Positions 18,038-26,458 of a stretch of DNA of 48,568 nt are shown in pieces. The DNA is from Clostridia bacterium (GTDB lineage: Bacteria; Bacillota; Peptococcia; DRI-13; UBA5745). The translations under genes and the position numbers were made by a program. Under the pieces are notes generated by a model. The model made no database searches, was not told the DNA's origin, and saw nothing but the letters and a program-made list of their open reading frames with translations. The DNA lies in assembly GCA_018434325.1 (NCBI GenBank), contig JAHDPO010000046.1, forward strand, positions 1-48,568, read 5' to 3'. Within the stretch, counting starts at the first letter, position 1. Every line of letters begins with the position of its first letter.

Positions 18038-18436
18038 ATGCCATGGACACCATCTTTATCCGTCGGCGTCAGTATGATTGATGAGCAGCACAAGACATGG
18101 TTTGATAAGGCAGAAAAGCTTTTTGAGGCAGGGAAAAAGAATCAGGCCAAAGAATACGTAGGAGAATTGCTTAATTTTCTGGATGAATATACAAGGAAGC
18201 ATTTTGCCGATGAAGAAAAATATATGCTCAGCATCCGCTATCCGGCCTATGACGAGCAAAAAAAAGCCCATACGGCTTTCATTGCCCAATTAGATAAGCT
18301 GCGCAACGATTACAAGACCTCCGGCGGCAATATTGCCGTCATCATCAATGCCAACCAAATGGTGGTTGATTGGCTGACGAAGCATATCTCCAATATGGAC
18401 AAAAAAATCGGCGAGTTTGCCAAACAAAGCCGTTAA
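18038..18436 (+). CDS. Bacteriohemerythrin with one ligand substitution
   Basis: Non-haem di-iron oxygen-binding protein of 132 residues. The expected ligands can be placed: His18 (DEQH), His55 and Glu59 (KHFADE), His78 (KKAHTAF), His116 and Asp121 (KHISNMD). The position that is normally the first His of the HxxxH pair is Gln74 (YDEQKKAH), so one of the seven iron ligands is replaced. This may alter oxygen affinity or metal occupancy. GGAGGAG precedes the ATG. It lies between signalling genes and the trpB transcript, with which it converges. Confidence 0.88.
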   Translation: MPWTPSLSVGVSMIDEQHKTWFDKAEKLFEAGKKNQAKEYVGELLNFLDEYTRKHFADEEKYMLSIRYPAYDEQKKAHTAFIAQLDKLRNDYKTSGGNIAVIINANQMVVDWLTKHISNMDKKIGEFAKQSR

Positions 18437-18471
18437 GCCTAAGCCGGCATCACAAATTTATTTTATAAATC

Positions 18472-18522
18472 AAATGCACCCCCAAAGCTGCTGATGAGCT
18501 GCTTCGGAGGTGCATTTTTTTA
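18472..18522. terminator. Bidirectional terminator between hemerythrin and trpB
   Basis: AAATGCACC-CC-AGC-GCT pairs with AGC-GCT-GG-GGTGCATTT, flanked by T-run on the plus strand and T/A on the minus strand. It lies between two convergent genes and can end both transcripts. Confidence 0.8.
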
Positions 18523-18534
18523 TGCCCGGATCGC

Positions 18535-19917
18535 TTACTCCTTGACAGGAGGAAGGGTGGCAAAGCCTTTAGCCAGCTCCTCGTCGGTAGGGATGTAGTC
18601 GGTGAGCGTGCCGTCGTTAAATGACATATATGCTGCCATATCAAAATAACCGGTGCCCGTCAAACCAAACAGAATGGTTTTTTCTTCGCCGCTTTCCTTG
18701 CAGGCCAAAGCCTCATCGATAGCGGCTTTAATGGCGTGGGAGGATTCCGGCGCCGGCAGAATACCTTCGCAGCGGGCAAATTGCTTGGCCGCCTCAAAAA
18801 TTTCATTCTGGGCATAGGCTTTAGCCTCCAGGAAGCCGTCATGGTAAAGCTGAGAAAGCACGCTGTTCATGCCGTGAAAACGCAAGCCGCCGGCATGGTT
18901 GGGAGCGGGAATGAAGCCGCTGCCCAGAGTGTACATCTTGATCAAAGGCGTGGTCTGACCCGTATCGCCAAAGTCGTAAGCAAAATGGCCCCGGCTGAAA
19001 GAGGGGCAGCTGGCAGGTTCCACGGCAATGAAGCGAATGTCCTCTTCTCCCCTCAGCTTCTTGGCCATGAAAGGAGCAATCAGGCCCCCCAGATTGGAAC
19101 CGCCGCCGGCGCAGCCGATGATAACGTCGGGATGAATATCGTATTTAGCCATAGCCGCCTCCGTCTCCAAACCGATCACCGACTGGTGCAGCAGCACATG
19201 GTTCAATACGCTGCCTAATACATAGCGGCAGTTGGGGGTGGTGGTAGCCACCTCAATGGCCTCAGAGATGGCGCAGCCCAGGGAACCGCCGGTGTCCGGC
19301 ATGGCCTCGAGAATTTTACGGCCTACGGCAGTAGTGTCCGAGGGGGAAGGAATCACCTGAGCACCGTAGGTCTCCATTACTGCTTTACGGTAAGGCTTCT
19401 GCTGGCTGGACACCTTCACCATGTAGACTTTGAGATCGACGCCAAAGTAGGCGCAAGCCATAGACAAGGCTGTTCCCCACTGGCCGGCCCCCGTCTCGGT
19501 GGTCAGGCTGGTGATGCCCTGCTCTTTGGCATAGTAAACCTGGGCGATGGCTGAGTTCAGCTTATGGGAGCCTGAAGTATTGGTGCCTTCGAATTTGTAA
19601 TAAATTTTGGCCGGCGTACCCAGCGCTTTTTCAAGGCAATAAGCCCTGACCAAAGGAGAGGGGCGGTACATTTTATAGAAATTCCGAACCTCCTCGGGGA
19701 TTTCCACAAAACTCTCGGTGGTATTCATTTCCTGGCTGATTACGCCGTCACAGAAAACCGGCTGCAGATCCTGAGCTGTACAAGGCTGATGGGTGCCGGG
19801 ATGCAGCATGGGCGCCGGCTTGTTTTTCATATCCGGCCGCAGGTCAAACCAATGCTTGGGCAGCTCCTCTTCCGTCAAAAATATTTTGTAGGGAATTGCC
19901 TGGTTTTTGTTGGTCAT
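18535..19917 (-). CDS. trpB: TrpB2-type tryptophan synthase beta chain
   Basis: PLP enzyme that joins indole and serine to make tryptophan. The pyridoxal lysine is in SGSHKLNSA, the phosphate-binding glycine run in CAGGGSNLGG, and the ETGAGQWG segment contains the catalytic Glu. Length (about 460 residues) and the long N-terminus identify the TrpB2 group rather than the ordinary TrpB1 that pairs with TrpA. No other trp gene is nearby. I chose the ATG at 19917, eight bases after AAAGGA; an in-frame ATG at 19926 is too close to that site. The gene is preceded by a T-box leader with a Trp (UGG) specifier, so it is expected to be induced when tryptophan-tRNA is uncharged. Confidence 0.93.
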   Translation of the reverse strand: MTNKNQAIPYKIFLTEEELPKHWFDLRPDMKNKPAPMLHPGTHQPCTAQDLQPVFCDGVISQEMNTTESFVEIPEEVRNFYKMYRPSPLVRAYCLEKALGTPAKIYYKFEGTNTSGSHKLNSAIAQVYYAKEQGITSLTTETGAGQWGTALSMACAYFGVDLKVYMVKVSSQQKPYRKAVMETYGAQVIPSPSDTTAVGRKILEAMPDTGGSLGCAISEAIEVATTTPNCRYVLGSVLNHVLLHQSVIGLETEAAMAKYDIHPDVIIGCAGGGSNLGGLIAPFMAKKLRGEEDIRFIAVEPASCPSFSRGHFAYDFGDTGQTTPLIKMYTLGSGFIPAPNHAGGLRFHGMNSVLSQLYHDGFLEAKAYAQNEIFEAAKQFARCEGILPAPESSHAIKAAIDEALACKESGEEKTILFGLTGTGYFDMAAYMSFNDGTLTDYIPTDEELAKGFATLPPVKE

Positions 19918-20009
19918 GTTCGTCATCCTTTCATTTCCTTACTTTGGGAAATACAACAGCACCCGTTGAATGAGGCCAAAAGCCCGGAGTTGATCAGGCG
20001 GGGGACCAT

Positions 20010-20299
20010 AAAAAAAAGACTCCTATCCCTGTAGGGACAAAAGTCTGAAACTTCTGCGGTACCACCCTGATTGGCTCGAAAGCCCGCTCATCTCACATAC
20101 TATCATATGTGCCTTAGGATAACGGGTAAGGTTCCCGTCGACGCCTACTTGCCTGCACAAAGTACAGAAGCTTTCAGGTCACCCTCGTGAGTCCATTGGC
20201 CAAAGTATCCCTCACCGCACTCCCACCACCGGCGGCTCTCTGTGGAGTTCAATCCTTGGTTACTACTCTCAGTCATCGGTTTATGCCGTATTTCTTTAT
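20010..20299 (-). ncRNA. T-box riboswitch, tryptophan specifier
   Basis: On the minus strand the 14-base T-box core AGGGTGGTACCGC (20056-20068) sits before a terminator hairpin (20011-20046: AGACT/AGTCT and TCCCT/AGGGA arms, then eight T). Stem I is visible upstream with the AGTA bulge (rc of 20261-20267). The specifier loop lies between TGAG and CTCA helices and reads AATGGA, giving UGG (20193-20195), the tryptophan codon, which agrees with the trpB gene downstream. Confidence 0.93.
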
Positions 20300-20305
20300 G
20301 GATCT

Positions 20306-20335
20306 ATAATACGCCGGATTAAAGGCTGCTGTCAA
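20306..20335 (-). promoter_or_regulatory. Promoter of the T-box/trpB transcript
   Basis: A consensus -35 TTGACA (20330-20335) and -10 TATTAT (20306-20311) are separated by 18 bp on the minus strand, giving a start near 20299, at the beginning of T-box stem I. Confidence 0.8.
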
Positions 20336-20373
20336 CAGCTATTTAAAAAGCTATAATTGAAAAGCTATAGTCC

Positions 20374-20784
20374 CTATTTTTTCCTGCAGGGCACTTTCTT
20401 GCAGCCCTCGCACTCGGCAATCTGCTCCATATGGCGGAGAATCTTCTCCATACTTTCCTTGCTGATCACGTGCTCGATGCGGCAGGCGTCCTCCTCAGCG
20501 ATAGCCTGGGGTACACCCAATACCTCTGCAAAATATCTCGTTAAAAGCCGGTGCCGCCGGTAAACCTCGGTGGCCTTGGCCCTTCCTGATTCGGTAAGCT
20601 GGATTCCCTGCTCCTTATCCATGAGAATGTAACCCGACTCCCTTAGAATGGACATGGCCCGGCTGACGCTGGGCTTGGTAAAGCCTAACTCTGCCGCCAC
20701 ATCCACAGAACGGACGAAACCGTTTTTCTCCTCGATCACCAAGATGGCTTCCAAATAATCTTCACCGGACTTCTGCAATGCCAT
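20374..20784 (-). CDS. DtxR/MntR-family metal-dependent repressor
   Basis: Metal-responsive winged-helix repressor of 136 residues (MALQKSGEDYLEAIL start). The N-terminal HTH runs through VRSVDVAAELGFTKPSVSRAM, followed by the wing and the dimerisation/metal-binding helix with EEDACRIEHVIS (Cys, Glu and His ligands). There is no SH3-like third domain. The extreme C-terminus has a CEGCKKVPC cluster of three cysteines, often seen in anaerobe members. The start at 20784 is favoured by GGAGG six bases upstream; longer in-frame starts lack a ribosome site. It is divergent from the FAD oxidoreductase gene and may control it. Confidence 0.85.
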   Translation of the reverse strand: MALQKSGEDYLEAILVIEEKNGFVRSVDVAAELGFTKPSVSRAMSILRESGYILMDKEQGIQLTESGRAKATEVYRRHRLLTRYFAEVLGVPQAIAEEDACRIEHVISKESMEKILRHMEQIAECEGCKKVPCRKK

Positions 20785-20853
20785 AGTCATCCTCCCCTCA
20801 TCCGGAGATACTCTTATTTTATCACGGTATTGACGATATCTCAATAGCAATGG

Positions 20854-20882
20854 TTTACACGGTAATAGGAATCATATATACT
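20854..20882 (+). promoter_or_regulatory. Sigma-70 type promoter of the FAD oxidoreductase gene
   Basis: TTTACA (20854-20859) and TATACT (20877-20882) with a 17-bp spacer give a start near 20889, about 25 bases before the ATG at 20913. It overlaps the region upstream of the divergent DtxR-like gene. Confidence 0.6.
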
Positions 20883-20912
20883 TATTATTGAATATATAAC
20901 GAGGCGGTTATC

Positions 20913-23084
20913 ATGACAGACGAACGTTTTGACTCCTTGGAAAAGGCCGATCTGGCCATGGAGGAGATGTATAAAGGCTACATTTTGGATTCCCAAATGA
21001 AAAAAACCGAGTACACAGAACATAACGAAGGCAGCCCTGGTCAAAACTGCTTTTCGGGAAAAGAGCGGCGTTCCGGCAAGGACCGCCGCACCGGCCAGGG
21101 CGGCTGGAATGGCCCGGAGCGCCGCTCCGGCAAAGATAGACGCCTTAGTGATTCCCTGACAAAAGGCAAGCCAGTCCCCCGCAAAAACAAAGCTCTTGTC
21201 GCCTTGCTTTTAGCCTTTGCCATTCTGGCCAGCACCCTTTACCTGATGCCGCTGCTGATTTGGCAGCCGGTGGAAGAAGTGGTTTGGGTCAATCAGGAAA
21301 ATGCAGCCAGCGATTATGATGTCATCGTAGTGGGAGCGGAACCGGAAGGTATCGCTGCCGCTGTTTCTGCTGCCAGAAACGGCATGAATACATTGCTGCT
21401 GGAAAAATCCTCTGCCCTAGGCGGCCTGATGACTTTAGGACAGCTGAACTTTTTGGACATGTGCCATGGCCGGGACGGCACTTTGCTGACTCAGGGAATT
21501 TTTGAGGAATTCTACGATGGAGTAGGCGGTACCGCCTTTGATATTACGGAAGCCAAGAATTATTTCATTGAGCTGGTTACCGCTGAACCCTTGCTTACAC
21601 TGCGAACCAATGCGGTTTTACTGTCTCCCGTTATGGAGGACAAGACTCTCACCGGTGTTAAGGTTTGGGAAAAAGGCAGCGAGGTCACCTATACCGCTAA
21701 ACGCATCATCGACGCCACCGCCGACGGCGACCTGGCAGCCTTGGCCAGAGCCCCCTATACTTACGGCGGCGAAGATATCGGTGAAAGAAACCGTCAGATG
21801 GGTGTTACCTTGGTCTTTGAGCTGTCCGATGTCAGCTGGCCCCGGGTATTTCTCCATCTCAACGGCCAACGGCTTCAAGGCATGATCAGTCGCGGAGCCA
21901 CCGGCATGGGCGCTACCAGCAAATCGGCCTGGGGCTACGAAAACGAGGGCTTCTCTTATGTTCCCCGGGACCCCCTCATGCGTCTGCGGGGCTTTAATGT
22001 CGCCCGCCAGCGCAACAATAACGTCCTGATCAATGCCCTGCTGATTTTTGGTGTTGATCCCCTGAATCACCGCAGCTATATGGATGCCATTGACCGGGCC
22101 AAAACGGAATTGATTCATCTTTTGCCTTATATCCGGCAAAATTTCACCGGCTTTGAGAAAGCGGAGCTGACGGCTACCGCCAGCCAGCTTTATGTGCGGG
22201 AAACCCGCCACTTTATCGGCGAATATCAGCTTACTATAGACGACGTGCTGGAAAACCGGGATCAGTGGGATAAAATCGCTGTCGGCAGCTATCCCGCCGA
22301 TGTTCAGCCCTCTCCGGATCAGCCCTTTGGCACAGTCATCGGCAATCCCGACCGCTATGCCGTTCCCTTTCGCTCCCTGGTGCCTCTGGAAGCAGAAAAC
22401 CTGCTGATCGTGGGCCGCAGCGCCTCTTATACTTCCCTGGCCGCTTCCAGCGCCAGAGTGCTGCCTTTAGGCATGGCCTGCGGCCAAGCCGCCGGCGCCG
22501 CCGCTGCCCAGTCGATCAATGAAGCAGCAGGCTTTAGGGAGATGAGCCGGGACCGGCAAGCCATCGGCAGGCTGCAAGCTACATTAAGAGAACAGGGAGC
22601 TTATCTGGCGGATTTCGCCATTGCTGAGCCGGTGATGAGCCATTGGGCCTATGAGGGTCTGGCGGCCCTGCGGCGTTTGGGCTTGGCAGACGGCGGCTAC
22701 CAAAATGATTACCGCCTGGAGGCGGTTATGGATAAATGGCGTTATCAGTATCTGCTCAATGGCGTCATCCGAAAAGCCGGCTATGATTTCGGCTACATCG
22801 AAGTCAGCGATATGCCCGTCTGCAGCGAGGTGATCGATACGGTGGCTGCTGCTTTTGCTGCCGGTGAGGCAGCGGCGGCGGAGGCGGCTGGGGCGGCTGC
22901 CGGGGCGGCGCCGGCCGGCATTGCCCTCAGCGGCGATTTCCGGCAAAACACAGCCTTGCTGGCCGACGCCGGCCTGCTGACGCCGGAGCTGCTGCCTTAT
23001 TTTGCCGAGGCTGCCAAAATACCTCAAGCTGCCGAAGTGATAATGCTGCTGGCTAATTTGTATGAGGGACTGTTATTGCAATAA
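20913..23084 (+). CDS. Membrane-anchored FAD-dependent oxidoreductase
   Basis: A 723-residue protein. Residues 1-90 are hydrophilic and basic, with two copies of ERRSGKDRR near residues 50 and 70; one membrane span follows (about residues 93-115), then an FAD_oxidored-type domain starting DYDVIVVGAEPEGIAAAV, with SALGGLMTLGQLNFLD typical of that family, and a closing FAD contact RVLPLGMACGQAAGAAAA. The first glycine motif is altered (GAEPEG where GGGPAG is usual). Near the C-terminus an Ala/Gly-rich stretch (about residues 645-670) interrupts the chain. The orientation of the span would place the catalytic domain outside the cytoplasm if the basic N-terminus stays inside. Substrate unknown. 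Confidence 0.8.
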   Translation: MTDERFDSLEKADLAMEEMYKGYILDSQMKKTEYTEHNEGSPGQNCFSGKERRSGKDRRTGQGGWNGPERRSGKDRRLSDSLTKGKPVPRKNKALVALLLAFAILASTLYLMPLLIWQPVEEVVWVNQENAASDYDVIVVGAEPEGIAAAVSAARNGMNTLLLEKSSALGGLMTLGQLNFLDMCHGRDGTLLTQGIFEEFYDGVGGTAFDITEAKNYFIELVTAEPLLTLRTNAVLLSPVMEDKTLTGVKVWEKGSEVTYTAKRIIDATADGDLAALARAPYTYGGEDIGERNRQMGVTLVFELSDVSWPRVFLHLNGQRLQGMISRGATGMGATSKSAWGYENEGFSYVPRDPLMRLRGFNVARQRNNNVLINALLIFGVDPLNHRSYMDAIDRAKTELIHLLPYIRQNFTGFEKAELTATASQLYVRETRHFIGEYQLTIDDVLENRDQWDKIAVGSYPADVQPSPDQPFGTVIGNPDRYAVPFRSLVPLEAENLLIVGRSASYTSLAASSARVLPLGMACGQAAGAAAAQSINEAAGFREMSRDRQAIGRLQATLREQGAYLADFAIAEPVMSHWAYEGLAALRRLGLADGGYQNDYRLEAVMDKWRYQYLLNGVIRKAGYDFGYIEVSDMPVCSEVIDTVAAAFAAGEAAAAEAAGAAAGAAPAGIALSGDFRQNTALLADAGLLTPELLPYFAEAAKIPQAAEVIMLLANLYEGLLLQ

Positions 23085-23168
23085 GCACCCAAACCGGCTA
23101 AAAAGGTGGCCCAGGCAGCTTCGGCGCTGTACAAGGCTAAAGCTGTACGGTTAAGGCGCATCCCGTTT

Positions 23169-23361
23169 GTGCAAAATTGCAGATTTTACACCCCATTTCG
23201 TTGTAAAAACAACATCTCTGTCTCATTTTCAGGTTAAAATCGAGTCTCAAGCCCCCCAAAACAGAGGTTTGACCCTTTAACCCCGCGAAATTGAGAAGTC
23301 AGCCGCTGCATGAAGGTGTAAAAGCTGCAAATTTGAGCAGTTGCCCATTATCTTTAGCAAT
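23169..23361. repeat. Intergenic repeat family B, copy 2
   Basis: Close relative of 5290-5520: same TGCAAAATTGCAGATTTTAC opening, palindrome GTTGT-AAAA-ACAAC (23200-23213), GGTTTGACCCTTTAA block and the dyad CTGCAAATTTGAGCAG (23325-23340). It fills most of the 338-bp gap between the FAD oxidoreductase and GAPDH; no gene is seen there. Confidence 0.75.
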
Positions 23362-23368
23362 GATGCAT

Positions 23369-23406
23369 AAGAGGCTGCCTCTAAATTTGAGACAGCCTCT
23401 TTTTCT
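23369..23406. terminator. Terminator between the FAD oxidoreductase and GAPDH genes
   Basis: AAGAGGCTG pairs with CAGCCTCTT around a loop, followed by TTTTCTT on the plus strand. The genes converge, so it may also end the minus-strand island transcript 16 bases after the GAPDH stop. Confidence 0.8.
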
Positions 23407-23422
23407 TATCCTTCGTTTCCGC

Positions 23423-24424
23423 CTAGCCTTTCATTCCAATATAGCAAGCCAAATCTATAATCCGGCAGGCATAGGCCCATTCATTATCATACCAGGATAC
23501 TACTTTAACCATCTTTTCCCCCATCATCATAGTAGCTGAACCATCTACTATGGAGGAACGGCCGTCGCCAATAAAGTCTACAGATACCAGGGGCTCATCC
23601 GTATAGCCTAAGTAACCTTTCAGGTAGGTTGACGACGCCTTGGCCATAGCTTCATTGATTAAGGCTGCATCAGCAGGTTTTTCCAGAGTAACAGTAAGAT
23701 CCACTACGGAGCCAAAGGCTGTGGGCACCCGAAAGGCCATGCCATTAAGCTTTCCATCCAGTTTCGGCAACACCTTCCCCAAGGCTTTGGCCGCTCCTGT
23801 AGAAGTAGGTATGATGGATACCCCGGCAGCCCTGGCCCGCCGCAAATCCTCATGAGGCAGATCCAATATGCGCTGATCATTCGTGTAAGCATGAATCGTA
23901 GTCATTAAGCCTTCTACTATACCAAACTCCTTATCTAAAACATGAGCTATGGGGGCTAAGCAATTAGTGGTGCAGGAAGCATTGGAGATAATAAAATCCT
24001 TTTGCGGATCATACTTATCTTCATTTACACCCATTACAAGGGTTACGTCCTCATTTTTGGCCGGGGCCGAAATAATCACCCGTTTGACGCTGCCGCCTAA
24101 ATGGGCTTTTGCTTTAGTCCCGTCGGTAAAGCGTCCTGTGGCTTCGATAACAATCTCTACTCCTAAATCGGACCAGGGCAGCTCTCCGGGATTGGCCAGG
24201 GCGAAGACCCGTATCTCTTTGCCGTTAACAATAAGGGCTTCCTTAGTATAAGAAACCTCTCCGGAAAACTTGCCGTGAATCGAATCGTATTTCAACAAGT
24301 GGGCCAGGGTCTTGGTATCCGTTAAATCATTGACTGCCACGATCTCTAGCTGGGGGTTGTCCAAAGCCGACCAAAGAGCCAGACGGCCGATCCGGCCAAA
24401 TCCATTAATACCAACTTTTATCAC
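23423..24424 (-). CDS. gap: Glyceraldehyde-3-phosphate dehydrogenase
   Basis: Phosphorylating GAPDH of 333 residues that oxidises glyceraldehyde-3-phosphate to 1,3-bisphosphoglycerate with NAD. The Rossmann start IKVGINGFGRIGR, catalytic Cys in NASCTTNC near residue 150, and HAYTNDQ and SWYDNEW segments are all intact. Translation starts at GTG inside the ATGTGA that ends ptsI, a four-base overlap that ties it tightly to enzyme I. A gap gene at the end of a PTS operon, rather than with pgk and tpi, is unusual and suggests that the pathway encoded upstream yields glyceraldehyde-3-phosphate. Confidence 0.95.
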   Translation of the reverse strand: MIKVGINGFGRIGRLALWSALDNPQLEIVAVNDLTDTKTLAHLLKYDSIHGKFSGEVSYTKEALIVNGKEIRVFALANPGELPWSDLGVEIVIEATGRFTDGTKAKAHLGGSVKRVIISAPAKNEDVTLVMGVNEDKYDPQKDFIISNASCTTNCLAPIAHVLDKEFGIVEGLMTTIHAYTNDQRILDLPHEDLRRARAAGVSIIPTSTGAAKALGKVLPKLDGKLNGMAFRVPTAFGSVVDLTVTLEKPADAALINEAMAKASSTYLKGYLGYTDEPLVSVDFIGDGRSSIVDGSATMMMGEKMVKVVSWYDNEWAYACRIIDLACYIGMKG

Positions 24425-26178
24425 ATTATTCCTCCCATCTCAATCTCAGCCAGTGCCTTTAATTCTTTGATCACCGCAGAAATACTTGGCGCATTCAAAA
24501 CCCTGGGCAAAACTTCCTTTGTCTTTTCTATAGAAACGTGCCTAATCGTATATTTTGTTCTTCCCAATTGTGAAGGTACAACGCTCAACTCTTTAACGCC
24601 CAGAGCAATCCAAATGGGAATTAATAATTGATCGGAAGCAGCTTCACCGCACATGCCCACGGGAATCCCCGCTGCAGCCGCCCCCTGGCAAATAGCTTGA
24701 ACAGACCTCAAAACAGAAGGATTACAAGCGTTATATAACTTTTGCACCCTTTCATTCATCCGGTCCACGGCCATGGTGTATTGAATCAGATCATTGGTTC
24801 CGATACTAAAGAAACTGCTTTCCTTAGCCAACTGATCACAAACCAGTACTGCCGAGGGGGTTTCGATCATTATCCCCACCTCGATATCCCTTTTATAGGG
24901 AATGCCTTCCTTGTCCAAGGAAGCTTTGGCTTGGTCCACCGCTTCCTTTGCCTGGCGCAATTCTTCAAGGTTAGTTATCATGGGAAACATAATTTTCACA
25001 TTGCCAAATATTCCGGCCCTTAAAATTGCCCTAAGCTGGGTTTGGAATATATCTTGTTTAGCTAAGCTGATTCTTATTGCCCGAAAACCTAAAAAGGGAT
25101 TGGCCTCTTCGGGGAGCTTCATATATTTGGCCTGCTTATCTCCGCCTATATCAAGAGTCCTGATGATCACTTCTTTGCCTTCGGCTTCTTCAGCTACCAA
25201 ACGGTAGTGATAAAACTGCTCCTCTTCCGTGGGATACCTGTCGGAGGACATGTAGATAAACTCTGTGCGAAATAAGCCTACTCCGTCTGAATAATTAAGG
25301 GAAGCTCTTCTTTTATCCGCCTTTTCCCTGCCCCCCTCCCCCAAATTGATACAAGCCAATACAGATACACCGTCTTTTGTCACCGCCGGCATATCAATAT
25401 CCTTTTCATAAACGTATTTTAAAAAATGGTCGGAATCCTTTGATTTGTTAAACCGCTCTTTTTCTTCCTCGATGGGGCTTAAAACCAACTCGCCGCTATC
25501 CCCATAGATAATAGCAGGCTCCCCATCCTTTGCTTCAGCTAATAAGCCCTCAACTCCCACAATAGCCGGAATACCCAGGCTCCTTGCAAGGATCACCGTA
25601 TGGGATGTCAGCCCTCCTTGTTCGGCAACAAAACCTGCCAACAAATCGCTATCCATCCGTAAAGTAACATCCGGGGTTAAATTCTGCGCCAAAACAATCC
25701 ATTTTTTATTTTTTTCCGGGGCGATTGCCTGTTCCTGAAAGAACTTCTCTGAGTTGACGCCTTGTATATGCTGAATGATCTCCCGGCATACATTTTCAAT
25801 ATCCAGAGCTCTTTCTTTCAGATACTGGTCATCAAGGCCGGCAAAAGCCTCAACAACAGCATCTTTCTCTAAAGATAGCGCATAGGAAGCATTGAACTTA
25901 TCATTTTTAATCAGCTTGTAGGCTCCTGAAAAAAATTCTTCATCATCGGCTATATCCAGATAGGTCTCCAAAATATCCCTGGCTTCTTTATTTATTTGTG
26001 TGGCAATCAAGCCCTGCAAATACTCCTTATAATCAGATATAGCTTTAGTGAGTTGCCCCGCTTCCTTTTCGGTGTCCTCCACTTTTTTGGGGGATATCAG
26101 GACTGCCGCCGGTATATATTTTTTGATAAAACCGTCTGTACAACCGGGCGCCGCTCCGGAACCGAATAATTTCCTCAT
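24421..26178 (-). CDS. ptsI: PTS enzyme I (phosphoenolpyruvate-protein phosphotransferase)
   Basis: General PTS enzyme that takes phosphate from PEP and gives it to HPr. The swivelling domain holds the active His193 in GGLTSHTVILARSLGIPA; the PEP-binding barrel has FRTEFIYM, FLGFRAIR and the catalytic Cys in GMCGEAASD. The 585 residues are close to normal. AAGGAGG precedes the ATG, 15 bases after the HPr stop. Together with HPr and the EII genes upstream it makes this cluster independent of general PTS genes elsewhere. Confidence 0.96.
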   Translation of the reverse strand: MRKLFGSGAAPGCTDGFIKKYIPAAVLISPKKVEDTEKEAGQLTKAISDYKEYLQGLIATQINKEARDILETYLDIADDEEFFSGAYKLIKNDKFNASYALSLEKDAVVEAFAGLDDQYLKERALDIENVCREIIQHIQGVNSEKFFQEQAIAPEKNKKWIVLAQNLTPDVTLRMDSDLLAGFVAEQGGLTSHTVILARSLGIPAIVGVEGLLAEAKDGEPAIIYGDSGELVLSPIEEEKERFNKSKDSDHFLKYVYEKDIDMPAVTKDGVSVLACINLGEGGREKADKRRASLNYSDGVGLFRTEFIYMSSDRYPTEEEQFYHYRLVAEEAEGKEVIIRTLDIGGDKQAKYMKLPEEANPFLGFRAIRISLAKQDIFQTQLRAILRAGIFGNVKIMFPMITNLEELRQAKEAVDQAKASLDKEGIPYKRDIEVGIMIETPSAVLVCDQLAKESSFFSIGTNDLIQYTMAVDRMNERVQKLYNACNPSVLRSVQAICQGAAAAGIPVGMCGEAASDQLLIPIWIALGVKELSVVPSQLGRTKYTIRHVSIEKTKEVLPRVLNAPSISAVIKELKALAEIEMGGIM

Positions 26179-26193
26179 AAAGGCCTCCTTAGA

Positions 26194-26454
26194 CTAATCC
26201 GTCAAATTCTCAATATAGGATATAACAACCGGTCCTGCCTCACTTTCATCCGAGCCTTCAGCGGTAAGCTTTATCTCCGCATTTTGGCCGATACCGCCGG
26301 CTAAAACACTGACAATGCTTTTGGCGTTAATGGACTTTTCTTTGTAGTAAATTGTTATTTCACTGGAAAATTCTTTGCATAAACGCACTAAACCACTAGC
26401 CGGCCGAGCATGTAAGCCGGATGGGTTTTTAATCATTAAATTTGCTGCAAACAT
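26194..26454 (-). CDS. ptsH: HPr phosphocarrier
   Basis: Phosphocarrier of 86 residues. His15 in GLHARPAS receives phosphate from enzyme I, and Ser46 in NAKSIVSVL is the site used by HPr kinase in Firmicutes, so this copy retains both regulatory and transport sites (though MGVM is replaced by VSVL after Ser46). GGGAGG lies upstream of the ATG. It follows the LevR-type regulator stop by four bases and precedes ptsI by 15, indicating one transcript. Confidence 0.95.
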   Translation of the reverse strand: MFAANLMIKNPSGLHARPASGLVRLCKEFSSEITIYYKEKSINAKSIVSVLAGGIGQNAEIKLTAEGSDESEAGPVVISYIENLTD

Positions 26455-26458
26455 TAAG

